Below, piece after piece: positions 7,375-15,120 of a stretch of DNA of 26,128 nucleotides (the first letter of the stretch is position 1; every line of letters starts with the position of its first letter). The DNA lies in assembly GCA_900550835.1 (NCBI GenBank), contig URTP01000011.1, positions 1 through 26,128 on the forward strand, written 5' to 3'. Under the pieces are notes generated by a model. The model searched no databases and was not told the origin of the DNA. It was given only the letters and a program-made list of their open reading frames with translations. A program made the position numbers and the translations under genes. Source of the stretch: an uncultured Collinsella sp. (GTDB taxonomy: Bacteria > Actinomycetota > Coriobacteriia > Coriobacteriales > Coriobacteriaceae).

Positions 7375-8235
7375 ATGAAGCTCAAGAAGCTTGGCGCATT
7401 TGCCGCCACGGGTGCCATGGCGCTCGCCCTTGCTCTGACGGGCTGCGGCTCGTCCAACGCCACCTCTGGTTCTGATGCCGGTTCCAGCAGCTCTGACGAC
7501 GCTAAGGTCGAGAAGGTCGACGGCTCCAAGGAGTACGCACTCGTCAAGGACGGCACGCTGACCGTCGGCACCTCTGCCGAGTACGCCCCGTTTGAGTACA
7601 AGGACGACAACGGCGATTATCAGGGCTTTGACCTTGAGCTTATCAAGGCTATCGGCGACAAGCTGGGCCTGGATGTCGAGTACGTCAACAATGACTTTGA
7701 CACGCTGGTTCCGGGCGTCGCTTCGGGTGCCAAGTATGACGTCTCCATCGCGGCTATCACTGACACGCCCGAGCGTGAGAAGGAAGTCACTTTCTCCGAT
7801 TCCTACTACATGGACGATCAGGCCATCGTGACCAAGGTCGATAACGCCGACATCACGGCTGACAACTACAGCGAGAAGCTCAACAACGCCGACGCTACCA
7901 TCATCGTCCAGTCTGGCTCGACCGCCGAGGCCTTTGCCCAGGAGAACTTCCCCAAGGCCAAGATCGTCCCCTACAAGGATGCTACCGAGTGCTTCAGCGC
8001 CTTGCAGTCCGATAAGGGTGACGCCGTAGTCACCAACCGCTCCGTTGCCAGCCAGCTGACCGCCGAGCAGTTCAACACCTGCCAGACCATCAAGCAGATC
8101 AGCACCGGCGAGGAGTACGCCATCGCCATCAACCAGGGCAACACCAAGCTCAAGGACGACATCAACCAGGCCATCAAGGACCTGACCGATGACGGTACCG
8201 TTGACGCCCTCATGGCTAAGTACAACATCAAGTAA
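7375..8235 (+). CDS. Amino-acid ABC transporter binding lipoprotein
   Basis: A 286-aa solute-binding protein (SBP_bac_3 family) for a polar amino acid, anchored outside the membrane by lipid. ATG at 7375 has GGAAGGAGA upstream. The N-terminus is a lipoprotein signal peptide, MKLKKLGAFAATGAMALALALTGC, with lipobox LTGC and Cys at about residue 24, followed by a Ser/Gly/Asp-rich linker. The mature part shows the family pattern: LTVGTSAEYAPFEYKDDNGDYQGFDLELIKAIGDKLG, then FDTLVPGVASGAKYDVSIAAITDTPEREKEVTFSDSYY, then VQSGSTAEAFAQ. The arginine of TPERE and the Asp/Glu near QGFDLEL are typical ligands for the amino and carboxyl groups. First gene of a three-gene importer; a terminator-like hairpin at 8258-8287 probably lowers expression of the downstream genes relative to this one. 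Confidence 0.94.
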   Translation: MKLKKLGAFAATGAMALALALTGCGSSNATSGSDAGSSSSDDAKVEKVDGSKEYALVKDGTLTVGTSAEYAPFEYKDDNGDYQGFDLELIKAIGDKLGLDVEYVNNDFDTLVPGVASGAKYDVSIAAITDTPEREKEVTFSDSYYMDDQAIVTKVDNADITADNYSEKLNNADATIIVQSGSTAEAFAQENFPKAKIVPYKDATECFSALQSDKGDAVVTNRSVASQLTAEQFNTCQTIKQISTGEEYAIAINQGNTKLKDDINQAIKDLTDDGTVDALMAKYNIK

Positions 8236-8257
8236 AATAGCTACTTGATTGTGCGCG

Positions 8258-8287
8258 GGCCCTTTCCGTTTTGCGGAGAGGGCCTTT
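8258..8287 (+). terminator. Partial terminator after the binding protein
   Basis: GGCCCTTTCCG (8258-8268) pairs with CGGAGAGGGCC (8274-8284), one mismatch, followed by only TTT. It fits an attenuating hairpin between a highly expressed binding protein and its permease. Confidence 0.6.
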
Positions 8288-8352
8288 GCGCTTCTCTTGA
8301 CGGAGAGTGTTTCCGTCTCGTTTTGCCGGCAACTTCTACGATAGGAGCCACC

Positions 8353-9714
8353 TTGTCTCGACTGAACAAAGGGGCCGCGGAGCAGCGTTTTTCACTGCCC
8401 GCCTTGCTCCAAAAGCTAGCCTGCGTCATGGCCGTGGCGCTCGCGCTGGTGTGCGCGGGGGCATATGCGCCCACGACCGCCCAGGCGCTTGAGACCGCAA
8501 AGATTACCGCCCGACCCAACACCGGTTCGGGCAGCGCTGTGGTCGGCGGCACCGAGACGCGCATTACCTGGGAAGTTCAGGCCGATGCCGACGAGGAGCT
8601 GAGCGGTCTTTCTTTGACGTTTGTCGACGGCACGACGTTTGGTACCGATGACACGCGATTGACGATGCTCTCGGGCGAGGACCTCATGGATCGTACGCCC
8701 ATGAAACCCACGTGCAAGGCTGACGGCCAGACGCTCAAGATCGATTTTGGCGAGACGGCGCCTGCCGGCGGCTTTTTCCGTGTCGAGGTTTACGGCGTGA
8801 CCTTCCCCGTCGAGGGCGGCGATGAGGCCTTTAGCGGCACCTATACGCTCGCCGACGGGTCGACCAAGAAGATCTCCAAGATTCCGTCGGTGGAGATCAA
8901 GGGCGTGACGGCCTTCGATAACTTCTTGGCCGACCTTAAAGAGCAGCCGTGGGTCGAGGCCTGGAACTCCAATATGTTCCTGCGCCTGTTCCTGAACCCG
9001 GTCATTTTGGTCCAGAGCCTGCCGATCGTCTTTAAGGGCTTCCTCATGTCGCTCTCGATCGTGCTCGTGGCGTTTCCGCTGGCAATTCCCTTCGGTTTTG
9101 CCCTGTCGCTCATGCGCATCTCCAAGTCGCGCATCCTGCGCTGCCTCGCCGGCATCTACGTGAATATCATTCGCGGTACGCCGGCGTTCCTGCAGATCTA
9201 CATCGCGTTCTTCGGTCTGCCGTTGGCCGGCGTCAAGGTGGACGACTATGTCTTGGGCGTTATCGTCATGGCCATGAACTCGTCTGCGTACCTGTGCGAG
9301 ATCTTCCGTGCCGGTATTCAATCAATCCCCAAGGGCCAAAACGAGGCTGCTCGCTCTCTGGGCATGAATGCCTTCCAGACGCTGCTCTACGTTATGATTC
9401 CGCAGACGTTCCGCAATGTTTTGCCTACGCTGACCAGCGAGTTTATCTTGCTTTACAAGGATACGTCGCTGCTTGCCGCCGTGGGTGTGGTCGAGATCGT
9501 CATGAACGCCCGTACCATCGTGGCCACGACGGGCTCCATTACACCGTACGTGGTTGCCGCTCTGTTCTATCTGGTCATCACCCTGCCGCTCGCTCGCTTG
9601 GTGAGCGGTCTTGAGGCGAGGCTTCTGGGCACGGCCGAGACCAAGAAGAAGCGTCCCGCCAAGAGCGCCGGACAGGTTGTCGCGACGCCCGCCGATCACA
9701 TCGCCGGTCTGTAA
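8353..9714 (+). CDS. Amino-acid ABC permease with exported N-terminal domain
   Basis: A 453-aa permease. The start is read as TTG at 8353, with AGGAG at 8343-8347 five nt before it; a GTG at 8245 lies inside the preceding terminator hairpin region and is less likely. The last ~225 residues are a HisM/GlnP-type membrane domain: several membrane helices (SLSIVLVAFPLAIPFGFAL), the RGTPAFLQIY motif, and the EAA loop that docks the ATPase (IPKGQNEAARSLGMNAFQTL). What is odd is the N-terminal ~200 residues: a signal-peptide-like helix (ACVMAVALALVCAGAYAPTTAQA) and then a beta-rich, acidic, soluble domain (TRITWEVQADADEELSGLSLTFVDG ...) that ordinary ~220-aa permeases lack. It would sit outside the membrane. 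The C-terminal tail is Lys/Ala-rich. It lies between the binding-protein and ATPase genes. Confidence 0.9.
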   Translation: MSRLNKGAAEQRFSLPALLQKLACVMAVALALVCAGAYAPTTAQALETAKITARPNTGSGSAVVGGTETRITWEVQADADEELSGLSLTFVDGTTFGTDDTRLTMLSGEDLMDRTPMKPTCKADGQTLKIDFGETAPAGGFFRVEVYGVTFPVEGGDEAFSGTYTLADGSTKKISKIPSVEIKGVTAFDNFLADLKEQPWVEAWNSNMFLRLFLNPVILVQSLPIVFKGFLMSLSIVLVAFPLAIPFGFALSLMRISKSRILRCLAGIYVNIIRGTPAFLQIYIAFFGLPLAGVKVDDYVLGVIVMAMNSSAYLCEIFRAGIQSIPKGQNEAARSLGMNAFQTLLYVMIPQTFRNVLPTLTSEFILLYKDTSLLAAVGVVEIVMNARTIVATTGSITPYVVAALFYLVITLPLARLVSGLEARLLGTAETKKKRPAKSAGQVVATPADHIAGL

Positions 9715-9726
9715 GGAGGTCCTATC

Positions 9727-10479
9727 ATGAGCGAAACCAATAACTCGAACGAGGTCGTCGTCAGTATCAAGAACCTCCAGAAGGCCTTTGGCGACAACGT
9801 GGTCCTGCGCGATATCGATCTGGATGTGCACAAGGGTGAGGTCGTTGTGGTCTTGGGCCCCTCGGGCTCGGGCAAGTCGACGATGCTTCGCTGCATCAAC
9901 CGTCTGGAGCATCCCACGAGTGGCTCGATTGTCGTTGAGGGCGTGGACGTGTGCGCCAAGGGTGTCGACCTTAACAAGGTACGTACGCATCTGGGTATGG
10001 TGTTCCAGCAGTTCAATTTGTTCCCGCACCTCTCAGTCAAAAAGAACGTCATGCTCGCGCAGCAGAAGGTACTCAAGCGCAGCAAGGAAGAGGCCGAGAA
10101 GATTGCCGTCGAGGAGCTGACCAAGGTCGGTCTTGCCGAGCGCATCGACTTTATGCCGAGCCAGCTCTCGGGCGGTCAGCAGCAGCGCGTGGCGATCGCC
10201 CGCGCCCTGTCGATGAACCCGCACGTCATGCTCTTTGATGAGGCCACGTCGGCGCTTGACCCCGAGCTTGTCCGCGACGTCCTTGGCGTCATGCGCGATC
10301 TCGCGCACGACGGCATGACCATGATCGTGGTGACGCACGAGATGGGCTTTGCCCGCGATGTCGCCGACCGCGTCGTCTTTATGGACGGTGGCGTTATCGT
10401 GGAAGAGGGTACGCCGAGCGAGGTCTTCGACCACCCCAAGAGCGAGCGCACCAAGGCGTTCTTGGGCAATATTTCGTAG
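9727..10479 (+). CDS. Amino-acid ABC transporter ATP-binding protein
   Basis: A 250-aa cytoplasmic ATPase of the polar amino-acid uptake family (GlnQ/HisP type) that powers the importer formed with the two preceding genes. ATG at 9727 lies 7 nt after a consensus ribosome binding site TAAGGAGGT, whose TAA is the stop codon of the permease, so translation is probably coupled. Complete set of motifs: Walker A GPSGSGKST (about 44-52), Q-loop VFQQFNLFPH, signature LSGGQQQR (about 147-154), Walker B VMLFDEATSALD (about 168-179) and switch His in VVTHEMGFA. QFNLFPH is characteristic of this subfamily. A strong terminator follows at 10505-10541. The amino acid carried cannot be told from sequence. 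Confidence 0.95.
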   Translation: MSETNNSNEVVVSIKNLQKAFGDNVVLRDIDLDVHKGEVVVVLGPSGSGKSTMLRCINRLEHPTSGSIVVEGVDVCAKGVDLNKVRTHLGMVFQQFNLFPHLSVKKNVMLAQQKVLKRSKEEAEKIAVEELTKVGLAERIDFMPSQLSGGQQQRVAIARALSMNPHVMLFDEATSALDPELVRDVLGVMRDLAHDGMTMIVVTHEMGFARDVADRVVFMDGGVIVEEGTPSEVFDHPKSERTKAFLGNIS

Positions 10480-10504
10480 CCGCTTTATATGACTGACATA
10501 GCAG

Positions 10505-10541
10505 AAAACGGGAGCTGGATGTGATCCGGCTCCCGTTTTTT
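10505..10541. terminator. Terminator ending the importer operon
   Basis: AACGGGAGC...GCTCCCGTT with inner GGAT/ATCC and a 3-nt loop, then six T (10536-10541). The opposite side carries AAAA, so it can also serve the minus-strand flavodoxin gene that ends at 10598. Confidence 0.92.
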
Positions 10542-10597
10542 GTTGGGATGCGAATGTGTTTTGGTGCAGAGCGCGTTACGGGCGGAGCTCATTGCCG

Positions 10598-11017
10598 CTA
10601 GGCGAGCTCGGCTCCGAGGGCCTTGCAGGCCGCCTCGCCCTCATCGTCGGGCGCATCGTAGCAAATGACGGAGTCCACGACGTTGACGCCGGCCTCGTCG
10701 GCGTCGGCCTTCCAGTTGTCCATCCACTCGCCCTCGGCCCACGAATAGGAGCCAAAGAGGACGACCTTCTTGTCGCCGAGGGTCTCCTTGACCTCGTCCC
10801 ACATCGGCTGGAACTCGTCGTACTCGAGCTCCTCGGACCCCATGGCGGGGCAGCCGAAGGCGAAGGCGTCATAGTTGGTGACCTTGTCGGCAGAGAAGTC
10901 GGCGCAGGAGATGACCTCAGCCTCGGCTCCGGCTGACGTCGCGCCTTCGGAGACGAGGTTTGCCATGGCCTCGGTGTTGCCCGTGCCGCTCCAGTAAACG
11001 ACGGCGATCTTGCTCAT
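10598..11017 (-). CDS. Flavodoxin
   Basis: A 139-aa short-chain flavodoxin, an FMN-binding electron carrier that can replace ferredoxin. ATG at 11017 follows AAAGGAC with 6-nt spacing. The phosphate-binding loop is VVYWSGTGNTEAMANLVSEG at residues 5-24. Other family blocks are the FGCPAMGSEELE segment near the middle and KVVLFGSYSWAEGEWMDNW, where aromatic residues usually stack on the flavin. Length matches clostridial flavodoxins. It lies 45 bp after the DUF3793 gene on the same strand with no terminator between them, so both are probably one operon from the promoter at 11806-11833. Confidence 0.94.
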   Translation of the reverse strand: MSKIAVVYWSGTGNTEAMANLVSEGATSAGAEAEVISCADFSADKVTNYDAFAFGCPAMGSEELEYDEFQPMWDEVKETLGDKKVVLFGSYSWAEGEWMDNWKADADEAGVNVVDSVICYDAPDDEGEAACKALGAELA

Positions 11018-11062
11018 GTTTTGTCCTTTCGGTCGTGCGGCGCTTGCCGCGGCTTGTACGTT

Positions 11063-11767
11063 CTATCGGGTTGCCTGGGCAAGTTGCGCCAGGCTGCAGC
11101 CCTGCTGATAGATAAAAGTGAAGTATTGGGTGCAGGCACGGTAGGCATCAAACGTCGCAAGCGCCTGCTCGACATTTGCGTAGACCTTCCAGGCCCCAAA
11201 GACCTTGTAGTTCTCGCCGCGCTGGACGATAAACTCGTGCACGTCGTCGTAGGGATATCCAAGGAAGTAGCCTATTTCGTGCGGAAACTCGCAGGTGCAG
11301 TCTTTGCTGCAGCTAGCTTGCTGGGGTAGTGCGCATCGAGTCTGGCTGCAGGCGCATTCCGCGACGTTATTGCTCGCGAGCGTGATGCGTGATGCCAAAT
11401 GCACAAGGCATGCCGAAAGGTCTCTCGTGTCGTAGCCTTCCGAGGTGAGCGCCGTTTGGACGCGAGGGTCTGCGAAATAGGTGGTGAGGCTTTTGGCTCG
11501 GTACGCGTACACGAGCGCTCCGCAGGGCCGCCAGACCAAAACACTCAGGTGGATGCCGAGCGGGTCAAGCTCGCGATTGCACTGGGCGATAACGTCGAGC
11601 AGGCGTGCTCGGCGTTCTGCAATGGTTTCGGTTGTGGTCGAGCCGTCCCCGTGGGCGTAGGTGCCTGGATAGGTAAAGAGCGATGCCGGCTTGATGCCCG
11701 CGAGCGTGGGAGAGCAGTTGCGCACGACTGCCGCCTGAAACGTTGGAATGTCTATGGTTCGAGTCAC
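11063..11767 (-). CDS. DUF3793 family protein
   Basis: A 234-aa protein of the uncharacterised DUF3793 family. The start is GTG at 11767, preceded by AAGGA at 6 nt. The C-terminal half has the family signature: CEFPHEIGYFLGYPYDDVHEFIVQRGENYKVFGAWKVYAN, then a helix ending ACTQYFTFIYQQGCSLAQLAQ. A cysteine-rich stretch, CACSQTRCALPQQASCSKDCTCEF (split here: CACSQTRCALPQ then ASCSKDCTCEF), precedes it and is more extensive than I would expect, suggesting a metal or iron-sulfur site; this is inference. No signal peptide is seen. DUF3793 genes in Clostridia and Coriobacteria often sit beside flavodoxin or iron genes, as here. Confidence 0.85.
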   Translation of the reverse strand: MTRTIDIPTFQAAVVRNCSPTLAGIKPASLFTYPGTYAHGDGSTTTETIAERRARLLDVIAQCNRELDPLGIHLSVLVWRPCGALVYAYRAKSLTTYFADPRVQTALTSEGYDTRDLSACLVHLASRITLASNNVAECACSQTRCALPQQASCSKDCTCEFPHEIGYFLGYPYDDVHEFIVQRGENYKVFGAWKVYANVEQALATFDAYRACTQYFTFIYQQGCSLAQLAQATR

Positions 11768-11790
11768 GGCGTTCCTTACGGATCTAAACT

Positions 11791-11799
11791 GTTAGCCTA
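11791..11799 (-). promoter_or_regulatory. Possible DtxR/IdeR-type half box
   Basis: On the minus strand TAGGCTAAC lies between the -10 box and the start of the DUF3793-flavodoxin operon. It equals the centre and right half of the classic actinobacterial iron-repressor box; the left half does not match. Weak evidence. Confidence 0.25.
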
Positions 11800-11805
11800 G
11801 GAAAA

Positions 11806-11833
11806 CTTATACACGAAAGTAAGCCATGGTCAA
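11806..11833 (-). promoter_or_regulatory. Promoter of DUF3793-flavodoxin operon
   Basis: On the minus strand TTGACC (11828-11833) and TATAAG (11806-11811) with a 16-bp spacer, about 39 bp before the GTG start. Confidence 0.6.
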
Positions 11834-11859
11834 CAAAAAAGTTTGAAGAGGGAAACTAA

Positions 11860-11890
11860 TTGACCGAACAGACATGATTTTGGGTTAAGA
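11860..11890 (+). promoter_or_regulatory. Possible promoter of the HMA gene
   Basis: TTGACC at 11860-11865 and TTAAGA at 11885-11890, with a long 19-bp spacer. Long spacers are seen at promoters controlled by metal-sensing regulators, but the match is weak. Confidence 0.4.
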
Positions 11891-11896
11891 TGGGGG

Positions 11897-11912
11897 CACC
11901 CCATGGGGGTAT
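11897..11912 (+). promoter_or_regulatory. CsoR-like operator candidate
   Basis: CACCCCATGGGGGTAT, an ACCCC/GGGGT palindrome directly after the putative -10 box and 30 bp before the start of a gene for a heavy-metal-associated protein. G/C-tract palindromes of this shape are typical of CsoR/RcnR-family copper or nickel repressors. A second palindrome, ATCTAGAT, follows at 11911-11918. Confidence 0.45.
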
Positions 11913-11941
11913 CTAGATAGTGCTACTTGAAAGGGGAGCGC

Positions 11942-12325
11942 ATGAGTGACTTGCTCAACCCTGCGAATCTCATCGTGCTGGCCGTCATTGCCGTCGGCAT
12001 GTTTTTTGGACTGCGTCGCATTGCCGCTTCGACACACGGGAAGAGTTGCTGCAGCGATGGTACGAGCGGCAAGAAGGCCAAAAAGGTTGTTGTGGTGGAT
12101 ACCGATGCGTCACACTATCCCTATAGCGATGAGCTGCTCATCGGCGGCATGAGCTGTGAAGGCTGCGCTCAGAATGTAGCCAATGCCCTCAATGCGCTGG
12201 ATGGCGTGTGGGCAACGGTGACGTATGCGGACCACACGGCACGCGTGCGCTCAAAGCATCCGGTTGATCGCGAGGCACTCGAGGGTGCCGTGAAGGACGC
12301 GGGCTATTACATCATAAAGCTGTAG
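11942..12325 (+). CDS. Membrane-tethered heavy-metal-associated (HMA) protein
   Basis: A 127-aa protein with one N-terminal membrane helix (ANLIVLAVIAVGMFFGLRR, about residues 8-27), a short cysteine-containing linker (KSCCSDG) and a C-terminal HMA domain. ATG at 11942 is preferred over an upstream TTG because AAAGGGGAG ends 3-4 nt before it. The HMA domain (about residues 60-127) has the metal-binding loop GGMSCEGCAQNV, matching GMxCxxC, and the expected ferredoxin-like order: LLIGGMSCEGC, VANALNALDGVWATVTYADHTARV, and REALEGAVKDAGYYIIKL. Such domains bind Cu(I) or similar soft metals. No P-type ATPase follows, so it may act as a membrane-held chaperone or buffer for a transporter encoded elsewhere. 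Control by the palindrome at 11897-11912 is plausible. Confidence 0.85.
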   Translation: MSDLLNPANLIVLAVIAVGMFFGLRRIAASTHGKSCCSDGTSGKKAKKVVVVDTDASHYPYSDELLIGGMSCEGCAQNVANALNALDGVWATVTYADHTARVRSKHPVDREALEGAVKDAGYYIIKL

Positions 12326-12358
12326 GGGCTCGTGCCTCGGCGGCGCCCTTCGCCGGCG

Positions 12359-12446
12359 TTCGGGCTGAAAGCGTTCCCCATAAATTGCTTAAATATAGTT
12401 CCTCAGTTGTGTAGTAAATGGAAACTCGGTGCCTTTCAAGCCCGAA
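12359..12446. repeat. Inverted repeat in spacer
   Basis: TTCGGGCTGAAAG (12359-12371) and CTTTCAAGCCCGAA (12433-12446) are complementary with one bulged base and about 61 nt between them. No U-run follows. It could fold in the transcript leaving the HMA gene; function unknown. Confidence 0.4.
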
Positions 12447-12489
12447 TGCAACCAATTGGCGATCATTGCGCATTCATACAATGTGCTTT

Positions 12490-12530
12490 TTGTATACTTA
12501 ACGATGTTTGTTAATACTGTGCCCAGTATT
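12490..12530 (+). promoter_or_regulatory. Promoter with overlapping dyad, surface-protein gene
   Basis: TTGTAT (12490-12495) and TAATAC (12512-12517) with a 16-bp spacer. The dyad AATACTG-TGCC-CAGTATT (12513-12530) overlaps the -10 box, a position where a repressor could block transcription. Confidence 0.45.
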
Positions 12531-12601
12531 GCTGCTCAAGGTGGACAGAGTTTTTTGGCGTGCGTATAGCTGGGCAATGAGACGAGGGGAGCATTTGCGT
12601 T

Positions 12602-15120
12602 ATGAGACGAGTGGAAACACTTGGTCTGGTTTTTGCGATTGCCGCTACGTTGGCATCGCCGATTCCAGCGTGCGCTGAAGAAGCAGGGGGGGGTCGGTCT
12701 CCTATGATGCGGGAAACGGTTACACTTTTGAGAAGCTCTCACACCCCACGGTAGATACCTCTTTGCCGGACGGCATTGTGGACTACCAGGGCGACGGTAA
12801 GGTTGCCGTTCCCGGCGCCGAGGGGAACACTGCCAATAATGAGGGCGACCGCGGACAGAGCTACACATGGTCAGCGGTCAGTTATGGCGATTGGCTCTAT
12901 GTGGGAACCTGCTATGCGGCGATGGGCAATACGCTTACGCTGATGCAGGGTACGCTGGGCGACTCGTTTGATGCCGACACCATGCGTGCAACGCTGGAAG
13001 CCATGTTCAACGGAACCTTCTTTTATGGCCAGCAAAAAGAGGACGGCACGCCCGATAAGGACAGCGGCGGCATCTTGCTCAAGGTCAACACCAAGACCGG
13101 TGAGACTAAGCTCATCCTCTCCAAGTCGTCGAATAATATCGAGCCGCTTTTCCGCAACGCTGTGCGTTACAAGGGCAAGCTGTATTTTTGCGGCAGCGTG
13201 AGGAAGGCCAATAGCGCCTCGGGCCTGCCCTCCGTTTACGAGATCGACCCCAAGACCGATGAGTACAAGGTTGTGTACCAGGGTCTTTCGAGCTTGCAGG
13301 ATTATGGCGCGGCGTACAAGCAGGGTATTTCCACCGGCATCCGTGGCATGTGCGTGCACGATGGGCAGCTGGTTATCAGCAACGTGGGCAAGGACGCGAG
13401 CGGTAAGTTTGTTGCGACGATCCTGACCTCTTCCGACCCCTCGAAGGGCCAAGAGAGTTTCACCGAGATCGCAAACTCCGATACGCTGTTTGGCTATCCC
13501 GCCATTAGCTACAAGGACAGCATCTACGGCGGCAGCATTTGGGATATGGTCTCGTTTAACGGACATCTGTATGCCACGATCTGCACCGGTACGCCCGATA
13601 ACGCTCCGGATGACAACTCCATGCAGTCGTTTGCGATGGTTCGAGGCGATAAGAATGCCGATGGAACGTATACCTGGGTGCCGATCGTCGGCGATCAGGC
13701 CAATGACAAGGCGAAGTATTGCTTTGGTATCGATCCTGCCCGCACTCGTTCGGGCGCGGCGAATCTGATCGTCTATAACGATTATCTCTACATCGGCGAG
13801 TATAACGATGAGGAAATCGCTCTGGAGCGTATCCTATTTAACAAATCCAAGAGTGGAGAGGATGGCAAGAGCGGTATGGGCGGCGTCGACTGCTCGTTTG
13901 TGAATGCCAACCTTGAGCAGTCGGTCAATCTGTACCGCATGGACAAAGACGAGAATATGGAGCTTGTCGTCGGCGACCGCACCGAGATGTTCCCCGAGGG
14001 TGGCATCTCTGGCCTGACCTCGGGCTTTGGGCGTAACGAGAACCAGTACGTCTGGCGTATGCAAAAGTTTGACGGCAAGCTGTATGTCGGCACGTTCGAC
14101 ACGGCGAGCCTGCTGGAGCCGATCGGCCAGTTCTCCAACGGCGACATTATCGATATGACGCCGGAGGAGTGGGACTCTCAGGTTAAGTACATCAAGAACC
14201 TGCTTAAGATCTTGCTCGAGAAAAACCTACCCAATCATCCGATCGAGGGCGCGAGCACTCTGGCGGATGAAGAGGACGGGGACGCCGCTGGCATCGATGA
14301 TGCCGATGACGTTGACGCCGATAAGGCTGCGGCTGCCGAGGGTCTGGAGAATCTGGGCGACGCGTTGGACGATGCCACGGATGGCCTTGCCGATCAAGCG
14401 GCAACGATACCCGTGGACGACGAGAGCGACGACGCCTATGCTCAAAAGATCGATGGCGAGATCGCCTACTTTGAGTCGTTCGCGGATCAGTATCAGGACA
14501 TGCTGAATGCGTATGACGAGCTTAAGCAGCGGTATAAGGACGCCTACGGCGATGAGCTTCCCGGAGATATTCAGGATGCGTTCGATAAGCTGCTGAGCCA
14601 AGAGAATCTTAAGAAGCTGCAAAGCGTGATCAAGTGCATGTATTACTTGCGCGACGCGGAGCGCGGCTTTGATATGTATGTTACGGCCGATGGCGTGAGC
14701 TTCACGACGTTGACGACCAACGGTTTTAACGATCCGTACAACCATGGTCTGCGCACCTTTGCCGTGACCAATCAGGGTCTGTGCCTTGGCACGGCCAACC
14801 CATTCAATGGTTGCCAGGTTTGGATTCAGCGCAAGGAGAACTCCGAAAACCCGGTCGATCCCGATCCGGATCCGACCGAGCCGAGCAAACCCAACCCGAG
14901 CAACCCCAGCCCGAGCAACCCGTCGAATCCGGGTTCCACGGATAAGCCCAACGGGTCTACCAGCAGCACGACCACGGTTTCGAAGACCACGAAGAAGGCC
15001 GAGAAGTCGTCCCTGCCTGGCACAGGTGACTCGACCGCAGCGCTGGTCGCAGGTCTTTTGATTGCCGCTGTCGCCGTGCTCGCCGTTGCGTTTGGCCTGC
15101 GCAAGCGCTCTGGCCGCTAG
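12602..15120 (+). CDS. LPxTG surface protein, out of frame at poly(G)
   Basis: A large surface protein gene split between two frames. ATG at 12602 (GAGGGGAG 10 nt upstream) opens a signal peptide, MRRVETLGLVFAIAATLASP then IPACAEEA, which runs into eight G at 12686-12693 and stops at 12754 after 50 codons. The body is in the +1-shifted frame, continuing GSVSYDAGNGYTFEKLSHP from the tract to 15120. One extra G (or two fewer) would join them into a protein of about 839 aa. The body has repeated beta-strand units, each an aromatic-x-Gly/Asp-x-LY(V/I) motif (YGDWLYVGT, YKGKLYFCG, FNGHLYATI, YNDYLYIGE, FDGKLYVGT), which suggests a beta-propeller. Then come an acidic helical region, a Pro/Asn/Ser-rich wall spacer, LPGTG, a membrane helix and RKRSGR, so sortase would fix it to the wall. 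Ligand unknown. Phase variation is favoured; true mutation or a sequencing error are alternatives. Confidence 0.85.
12686..12693 (+). repeat. Poly(G)8 tract at the frame break
   Basis: Eight consecutive G right after the signal-peptide coding region. With eight G the reading frame stops at 12754; with nine or six G it stays open to 15120. Homopolymeric G tracts change length by strand slippage in many phase-variable surface genes. Confidence 0.8.

Noticed and set aside
8416..9321. A 301-codon minus-strand frame opposite the permease
   Set aside because: Arg/Gln/His-rich shadow translation with no ribosome binding site or motif.
12763..12765. TTG at 12763 as a natural start of the surface protein
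   Set aside because: No ribosome binding site, and it would lose the signal peptide that lies just upstream in the other frame.
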